From positions 1,178,001 through 1,242,000 of the forward strand of contig JAECYW010000009.1 in NCBI GenBank assembly GCA_023014335.1: DNA of 64,000 nucleotides, read 5' to 3'. The translations under genes and the position numbers were made by a program. Source of the DNA: Galerina marginata (taxonomy: Eukaryota > Basidiomycota > Agaricomycetes > Agaricales > Galerinaceae). The notes beneath the pieces were generated by a model. That model had not been told where the DNA came from, searched no databases, and worked only from the letters and a program-made list of their open reading frames with translations. Positions 57,800-64,000 of this stretch are shown here, piece by piece. Each line of letters starts with the position of its first letter. Position 1 is the stretch's first letter.

Positions 57800-58216
57800 A
57801 TGAAATTACTCCTTGCCGCCGCCGCCATCGCGTCGCTCGTCGCGAGCACGTATGCAACTCCCCAGACAGACCCTGATATTGCTATCGCCTGCACAGACGT
57901 ATGCTACCTCACAAAACCGAACTGTCCTGTCGGTGAATTTGCCTCTGGGGGTCCAAATTGCTGGACTTGCTGCCGTGGCACACTCCCCACACCAGTGCCG
58001 ATTTGCAGCCAGGTTTGCACAGTAGACAAGCCTATTTGTCTCGAGACAGAGACCCTCACCGGATCCGAAGGTTGCTGGGGATGTTGCAAGCCGACCTGCG
58101 GCGGCGTCTGTTCGAAACTGAGGCCTATTTGCCTTGATGGATATGCGACTAGTGGAGTAGAAGGGTGCTGGGGGTGTTGCCCAATTGTCGTGTCGCCACT
58201 GGGTACGGATGTGTGA
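57800..58216 (+). CDS. small secreted cysteine-rich protein, three CW-x-CC modules, copy 2
   Basis: Intronless, 138 residues, paralog of the previous gene. The signal peptide is MKLLLAAAAIASLVASTYA. The modules are CTDVCYLTKPNCPVGE ... GPNCWTCC, CSQVCTVDKPICLETE ... EGCWGCC and CGGVCSKLRPICLDGY ... EGCWGCC. All six cysteine positions and the invariant Trp are kept in every module. Corresponding modules of the two proteins resemble each other more than neighbouring modules do, so the triplication predates the gene duplication. An in-frame upstream ATG at 57755 is unlikely, since it would bury the signal peptide. Confidence 0.8.
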   Translation: MKLLLAAAAIASLVASTYATPQTDPDIAIACTDVCYLTKPNCPVGEFASGGPNCWTCCRGTLPTPVPICSQVCTVDKPICLETETLTGSEGCWGCCKPTCGGVCSKLRPICLDGYATSGVEGCWGCCPIVVSPLGTDV

Positions 58217-59325
58217 GGGTCCACAGTAAAAGGAACCTGAGATGGAGAAATTTGACGTGATAGATTCCACACAAGAGTGACCTAGTCAGTAGAGTTTCTA
58301 TACGAATGGAGAATTCGGGAACGTAACGGAAACCATGTGGAGTGCATTTTTCGTTTTCTTGAGACGGGCCAACGCTGTGTGGAAATTACTCATCCTCCCT
58401 TATGAGACTTTGAAATAATGTGGCTAAAGTGCAGGAGGGATATGCAGATATTCTCCCCTACGATTTTGTTGACCGCCGGTCCGAAGTCCTGGGCGCCAAT
58501 GGGAGGTGTCCGGTGTCCTTGCATAATGTTATTTCTCAACATTTGTATAACATGCGTCACGGGCAGGAACACATCTGGACCAAGTGGCCAGGATGGCATT
58601 CAACTAGTAGGAAAGGATGACCTTTGAAGTACCTGGAAATTAAATGAAGGACGCCTAAGACTGTGCCTACAGCCACCATGTCTGACACACGCGAACAGAG
58701 ATTATCATGTAACTGCCATGGTCAATTCGACGATCGATAATAGGCTGCCAAGTTGTTCAGAGTCTCGCTAGTAGCTACATTGTATAAGGAATATCCGTAA
58801 ATGAAATTTAGAAAGAGACCTTTTCCCCGCATCTAACAGGGAATAATGTGAATCCTGCATACAGTTTAGCAGGGCATTGACACTGAAACAACGAGGAATT
58901 TCCACGCACGTTCGATTGTAAACAGGCCTTGTAATTGGATGGTTAGTAACTCGCAAAGCTGAGAGAACTGCTGGGAGCGTCAAGAAACTTGGGAATAAGT
59001 TATTTTAGTGCTGTCATGACCATATGCAAGGAAGCATTGCCAAATATATTGGTGGCTTCATCTATAAAAAACGTTTCATATCTGTACAATGTAAATTCGA
59101 GCACGGGAAAAAGAAACTTACCCTCAGGACCTTCGAACCTTCACCGCATGCCAATTATCTCTACAGGGGGAACGTTTACTCAGATAAAATCTGGCTGCTT
59201 TATTTATGGGGATTGGAACGATATAAAACCAACCTTTCGATGCTGGTGTACTTGTCAGTGTTAATTGACCCGCCGCTGTAGGGACCGTCGTTTTCATCCT
59301 CTGCTCATACTCCGGATTCTGAACA
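58217..59325. other. 1.1 kb intergenic
   Basis: Only overlapping short frames are present (for example 58420-58620 and 59024-59281), with no motif. They look random or decayed. The right end is the promoter of the phosphoesterase gene. Confidence 0.4.
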
Positions 59326-60821
59326 ATGGCAACCCTCGCACTACTCTTCACCCTCGTCTTCTTCCTCCCCACTATCCAGGCAAATCCTAAACCTCCATCC
59401 GGCGCACCTCCCTTCGATGCTGCGACCGCCTCCGCCGCCCTCGCTGCTCTGGGTCGCTCACCCTCCACTCTCCGCGGTCCGGGCTCCCTACCAAACCCAC
59501 GTCTGCCCGCAGGCACCGACACCATGCCCGAAATCGAGCATATCGTGTTGGTAATGTACGAGAATCACTCATTTGACAACGTATTCGGCCTCCTTGGACG
59601 CGGCGACGGCCTTCCTACTTCCCGCGATGGTACTGTCACAGCGTCGAACCCGTACGCGAACGGGAGCGTGCAGCATGCATTTGAAATGCCGAATACGTGC
59701 CAGGGCGGTCATATTTCGCAGGAGTGGAATGTGTCGCATATAGCGTTTAATAATGGGTCCATGGATGGCTTCGTCCGTGGGATTGATTCACCAATGTCGA
59801 TGGGGTATTTGAGGGCGAGGCATTTGCCCTTCACCTGGGATTTGGCGAGCCATTTCCCAATTAGTGATAGGTGGTTTTCGTCGGTTATGGGCCAGACTTG
59901 GCCGAATCGCATGTATCTGTACGTGGTCCGCTGAGATTTGTGTTAGGGACTGGGAACTGACCAACCGTCGATGTCAGGATCGCTGGCACAAGCATGGGGA
60001 TTGTTAACACTAACCAAAATATCACTGGGCTTGTCCCACCCTCAGGCACAATCTTCAATACCTTCGACCGCTTCAACATCAGCTGGACCGACTACCTTTC
60101 CCCGGGTGCATTCCCTTTTGGCGCCACACCAGAACTTTTCACCATAAGCGACAATGAAACCGTCACTAACAACCACGCCACTCTCGACGATTTCTTTGCC
60201 GGTCTCACGTCTGGCACTTTACCACAATTCTCCTTCTTCGAGCAGAACGGCGAAACACAAAGTCAAGAAGATCCACAGAACATCGTCGTAGGCGAAGGCC
60301 TTTTTGCCTCAGTCATCAACGCCTTAGGTGAATCTTCGTTGTGGAATAAAACTGCGCTGATCTTCGTCTATGACGAACACGGCGGATATTATGACCATGT
60401 TCCCCCGCCTGTCGCTCTGGCACCAGATAACATCAGGCCTGTGGTGCCTGCGGGCGAGTTCACATACGACGAATACCATCGGTACGGGTTCCGAGTTCCA
60501 GCAATGATGGTATCGCCGTATTCCAAGCCTGGAGGGTATGTGTCGCACGTTCTGCATGATCATACGTCTGTGCTGGCGTTCTTGCAACGCAAGTGGAATC
60601 TGCCAGCATTGACCTGGCGGGATGCAAATGCAAATGATATGACAGATTTCTTGGACATGGAGGCGCTGGCAAAGAGAAGACCGACATTTCCTAAGCTGCC
60701 GACGTTGAAACCAGCGGGCAATACCACTGCAAATTTGGAGTGTAGTGTTACGGGCCCGGGAGTGATTCCGCCAGTGGGAAGTGTGACTGAGCCGCGAAAT
60801 GGGACTGGGAAGGGAAAGTGA
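59326..60821 (+). CDS. secreted phosphoesterase (phospholipase C / acid phosphatase family)
   Basis: Two exons joined by a short intron at about 59919-59980 (MYL|IAGTSMG). A signal peptide, MATLALLFTLVFFLPTIQA, begins the protein. The phosphoesterase fold of the bacterial-type phospholipase C/acid phosphatase family follows: MPEIEHIVLVMYENHSFDNV with the Glu-Asn metal site, a conserved MGQTWPNRMYL, and the second metal site LIFVYDEHGGYYDHVPPP. Further on are FRVPAMMVSPYSKPGGYVSH and LHDHTSVLAFLQRKWNLPAL. Several N-glycosylation sequons occur. Expected role: hydrolysis of phosphate esters or phospholipids outside the cell. Total length of about 480 residues is normal. The exact substrate is not determinable. 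Confidence 0.87.
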
Positions 60822-61319
60822 AAGAGTTGGTAGTGGTGGGCGTGGCAAGTGGGCGTACTATCGATCAACGGGAGCCTCTTCCAAACGCAATGTATTCTGT
60901 CAATTTGTAAATAATATTAGCTATATCTTTCTGAGTTCTTGAAAAACTTGAAAGACGGCACTTACGTGTGTCAGATTAGTACGCAGGTTGTGCGCTTTCT
61001 TTCATTCGTGGTAGTGCCATTATAGAATATGCAAATAGGTTAGTCAGTCGTATCAAAAGAAGTGGAAGGCATTGGCAAGCTAGTGACTCAGTGGAAAAGA
61101 AGGAAAGCGACCTTTTCGTCCGTATTGCTTCCGCTCTGCACGTGATCTACTTAAAATAGACCTGGCGTCTACAACTTGTCCACCAAGGTGCTCATCGTCA
61201 AGCAGAAAAGAATTCAAAAGACTACATACTGGGGTTCCCAAAAATCGTTTAATAAACAATGGTACCGTACAATGCAGCTCAAAAGTATGAATACCGTCAA
61301 CACAAAGAAACACCGAATT
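60822..61319. other. intergenic between convergent genes
   Basis: 500 bp of shared 3' flank; no feature recognised. Confidence 0.45.
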
Positions 61320-63740
61320 TTATGTTTCCACATTCTCCATCCTAGTTCCGGCTCTGACCTTATCCAGATCGATTGGGTCGTTAATTGATAATACTTCGCC
61401 CATCTCAATCCATTTTAGGCCGACACACTTGTCGGCGATGCGTTTAATAAACTGGTCCTTATCAACCGGGAAACTTGAGCTGTAATATTCGAGCTTGAAT
61501 TTTGACATTCGTAATCTTCCAATTCGAATCACTAGACGCTCGTCATCGCGGCGACTCGGTCCAGGAAAATTCGACGAACCACCAGCATTTGAGATGAGAG
61601 CTAACCAATCAGGCATGTGTTCGACCATTTCCGCTGAAATCCCGGGAAAATCTATGCAGATGGCGAGAGTTGAGACGCACATGAGACGTGTAAGTATGGA
61701 GGGCTCAAATGAATGCGCGCCATCGCCCACCGAGGAAGCACTTCCAGGGGGTGGCGGAAGGTGGCTGGCGAACCACTCGCGTAGGCCATGCTCGGAGTTT
61801 AACGTGAACGTGAGCTCGATTATCCTTCCTGGTCTGACATTCTTGTTCTTGGTGCTGGAGCGCGTCTCGTGTACGTTCTCCCCACCTCTATAGCCGTTTT
61901 GCCAGTTGACCAGTGCATTCAAAGCCTTGTTAAATAGTGCATAGTCAAAGGGTTGGCGCGATCCATAGTCTTCTGCTTGGAGGTCAATTGATGTTAGGTT
62001 TCCCAAAGTTGTCTTGCTTCCAGAACTGGCTGCGAGGTCAAGAAGCCACACGATATATGCTGGATGGGCGGCGATGCTCTGTAAGTTAGGAAAGATGGGC
62101 TCGCGGCAGTCAAAAGCGGACACGGTGATGGGAGTCCTGGATCCCATGGAAGGCAGCCCAACAAGGTTCAAAGTGACTTCCTGCAACTGCTCGTGATGAG
62201 TTTTCAAAAATGCGGCTATAGCCTCGAATTCTGCAGACTGACTTCCCAGATCATCAAAATTTGTCATACAGAAATATTGGATCTCGAATTCGACCAAGTT
62301 GGGGAGGTCGAGCGATGCTAGGAGGGGCGATGGTATGGGCTCCGTTTGGGGCCTGAACGAGAGGCTGACAAGTGTGTCTGCGCAAGCCGACGAGGTGAGA
62401 AGAGATAGGGTCCAGTCATAGAAGGGGGGCACCAAGAGTATGTCTGAATGAATGCTCAGTGTCTCCAGCTTGAGATGTTTGTGTGTTGTGTTTGTCGGTG
62501 ACACCGAATGCTGGGCGGAAAGCAATCTTTTCAACTCCTTTCCGCCGCTAACCAGCAATGTGGTGCATCCTTTGTCCAAAATCTTGTCCAGGAGACCGAC
62601 AAACGCCCTCTCCAACACTTCAATGTTCACCTTCTCGTTCCAAAGGCTAGGATGTGTCCGGCGGAGGACCGAGCGTAACCACGTGTCCACAGACGTGAAA
62701 TCGAGATTAACATATCGAACCTCTGGCACGCGAGAAATGATGGCCTGGAGGTTGGCTATTTCGTCGAGCGTTTGCCAGAGAGGGCCAGTCCTGGAGACTG
62801 TGCTTGCGATGTCCGGAGCAGTCCGGGTCTGGAACAGACACGGGGGATCCACCTGAGGGTAGCCTATTTTGCATTCACATCCCGCATTAGTCCTGTTTTT
62901 ACCGCGCCCCTAAAACCGTGTCAGAAAATTGTTATGTAATCTTCGGAGCTTCAATTATCGTCGCGTCGAGTGGACGCGACAATGCAGGTATTTGGCTATT
63001 GCTTAGAGGTAAAGTGTATACAGTTGTTTCAAAGAACCTTCTGTAAATTTTTTGTCATGCGGAGAGCAGTCGTTGTGGTTGCCTTCATTCTGCCCTGCAG
63101 ACCGTGCAAGTGGATTACATAATCGTCCTTTTTTGCTGCCTCCTTTACCTAGCTCATCCAAATCGCCTCCCTGGCCCTTGAAAATTTGCAGCAAGCTCTA
63201 TAGAAGTTATTAAATTGTTTTTATCTCAGAGTTTTGTTCGAAAACGCCCTCATTGTCAAGAAAAACGCGCGCGGCTGTATTTTCAAAGTCCGAAGATTAC
63301 ATAACAACTTTCTGACACGGTTTTGGGGGCGCGGTAAAAAACAGACTTCATATATCGTGATCCGAAGGGCACATCACATATATCGCAGTCTGGCTAGGAG
63401 AGACTAATCCCGCATTAAAAACCCAATTCACTGAATGTATCCGTTTCACGAATAGCGCCGTCCTGGTGGCATCCAGGATCTCCATAGGGGCCCGATTTGA
63501 TGAGAGGAAGCCCTTGGCCGGATTTCTGAAGGCTCTCCGTTTAAAGAAAGCCTGCGAAGCTATAGCATTAAACATCGTGCACGTCTGTGCCAGTGACACG
63601 AGCATGGCATTTGAGCACGACGAAAGGATGAGATAGATGAGTTCGAGAGGAAGTAAGAGAATCCCAGAAGTAGGAACAGGATAATGTATCGTTGTTCCTG
63701 GATTGTCAGTAGGCCGGACGCGTTTCTTTCGCTTCGTCAT
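61320..63740 (-). CDS. F-box/LRR-type protein interrupted by a MITE
   Basis: The N-terminal exon (63740 to about 63370) encodes MTKRKKRVRP, then LLPLELIYLILSSCSNAMLV and SLAQTCTMFNAIASQAFFKR, a clear F-box. The second part (about 62860 to 61320) is a 500-residue leucine-rich frame: VRYVNLDFTSVDTWLRSVL, LVSLSFRPQTEPIPSPLLAS, NLTSIDLQAEDYG, LREWFASHLPPPPG and CVGLKWIEMGEVLSIND. Between the two lies an inverted-repeat element. A donor GTGATG near 63378 and acceptors near 62863-62852 on the minus strand would place the element inside an intron and join ...SQTAIY to ...DPPCLFQTRTAP. If that splice does not occur, the gene is broken, with an orphan F-box and an LRR remnant starting at Met 62852. 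Confidence 0.6.
62886..63348. mobile_element. MITE-like element with ~57 bp terminal inverted repeats
   Basis: The left end, 62891-62947, begins TCCTGTTTTTACCGCGCC. The right end, 63289-63345, is its inverted copy, ending GGCGCGGTAAAAAACAGA. Over about 57 bp they differ by a few substitutions and one or two small indels. The internal 340 bp have no transposase-like frame, so this is a non-autonomous element. A short perfect hairpin (GTCGCGTC-GAGTG-GACGCGAC) sits at 62960-62980. No clear target duplication is seen right at the ends. An 11 bp ATCCCGCATTA occurs near 62880 and again near 63406. Confidence 0.75.
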
Positions 63741-64000
63741 TTGAAGTAGTTTAGAACTGGGTGAAATAGGGAGATGTCCTCAATGTTCACAGAAATTCTG
63801 TACGAGTTCGGCGTTGGGCTTACGTTCGAACTTTGGAGCAAAGGGGAGTAGTGATGGCGGGGTTTGAATGCCACGTGGACGGATGAAGAGATCCACCTCA
63901 AAACTATTTATGGGAATCATTACCCTAGATAGAAGGACCTGCTAAAGAAACGCCAACCGTCTCATGAGTTCTAGGCGGAAGTGATCTCATAGTAATACAA
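63741..64000. other. window end, promoter side of the F-box gene
   Basis: 260 bp without a gene; presumably the upstream region of the minus-strand F-box gene. Confidence 0.4.

Noticed and set aside
58390..58627. Overlapping 66-70 codon frames as a small gene
   Set aside because: Three frames overlap on both strands with no signal peptide, splice sites or recognisable motif.
1..64000. CRISPR arrays, bacterial operons, phage or plasmid features
   Set aside because: No spaced repeats, and intron-rich eukaryotic genes throughout.

Overview
This is nuclear DNA of a mushroom-forming basidiomycete (Agaricomycetes; order not resolved). Genes carry many short (about 50-60 bp) GT-AG introns, and both strands are densely coded. 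The housekeeping proteins read as basidiomycete versions: Tof1/Swi1, PBDC1, LCB1, CSN1 and APC11. Between them lie expanded F-box-type families typical of agaricomycetes. I see no rRNA, no CRISPR array and no confident functional tRNA.

Layout. 0.8-4.8 kb (-): Tof1/Swi1 (Timeless) replication-fork protein. 5-7.6 kb: no convincing gene. 7.7-9.1 kb (+): SANT/Myb protein with a ZZZ3-like C-terminus. 9.5-10.6 kb (+): PBDC1. 11.2-24.5 kb: a duplicated accessory block, all on the minus strand, with three small four-helix membrane proteins, two intact 'LPPELF' F-box-like genes plus relics, and a frameshifted F-box gene. An element of about 928 bp with terminal inverted repeats sits inside this block; a paralogous uninterrupted site at 22.75 kb reveals it. 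25.1-28 kb (+): copies and pieces of one agaricomycete family of unknown function. 28.2-34.5 kb (+): class I methyltransferase, LCB1 (sphingolipid synthesis) and CSN1 (COP9 signalosome). 34.9-39.3 kb (-): FHA/AT-hook protein. 39.8-50.5 kb (+): five F-box-type genes in tandem sets, with APC11 between them. 50.7-54.7 kb: two divergently transcribed four-helix membrane proteins. 56.8-58.2 kb (+): a tandem pair of small secreted proteins, each with three CW-x-CC cysteine modules. 59.3-60.8 kb (+): secreted phosphoesterase. 61.3-63.7 kb (-): F-box gene carrying a MITE-like element of about 455 bp.

How it fits together. The core genes are unrelated housekeeping functions. The accessory part is dominated by local duplication and decay of putative substrate adaptors for ubiquitin ligases (about nine genes plus relics). 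CSN1 (an SCF regulator) and APC11 (the APC/C RING subunit) lie in the same 64 kb, but nothing shows a functional link beyond proximity. The least explained items are the three-module cysteine-rich pair, the two inverted-repeat elements, the APC11 RING with Asp at its last expected zinc-ligand position, and the small membrane-protein family that was duplicated beside F-box-like genes.
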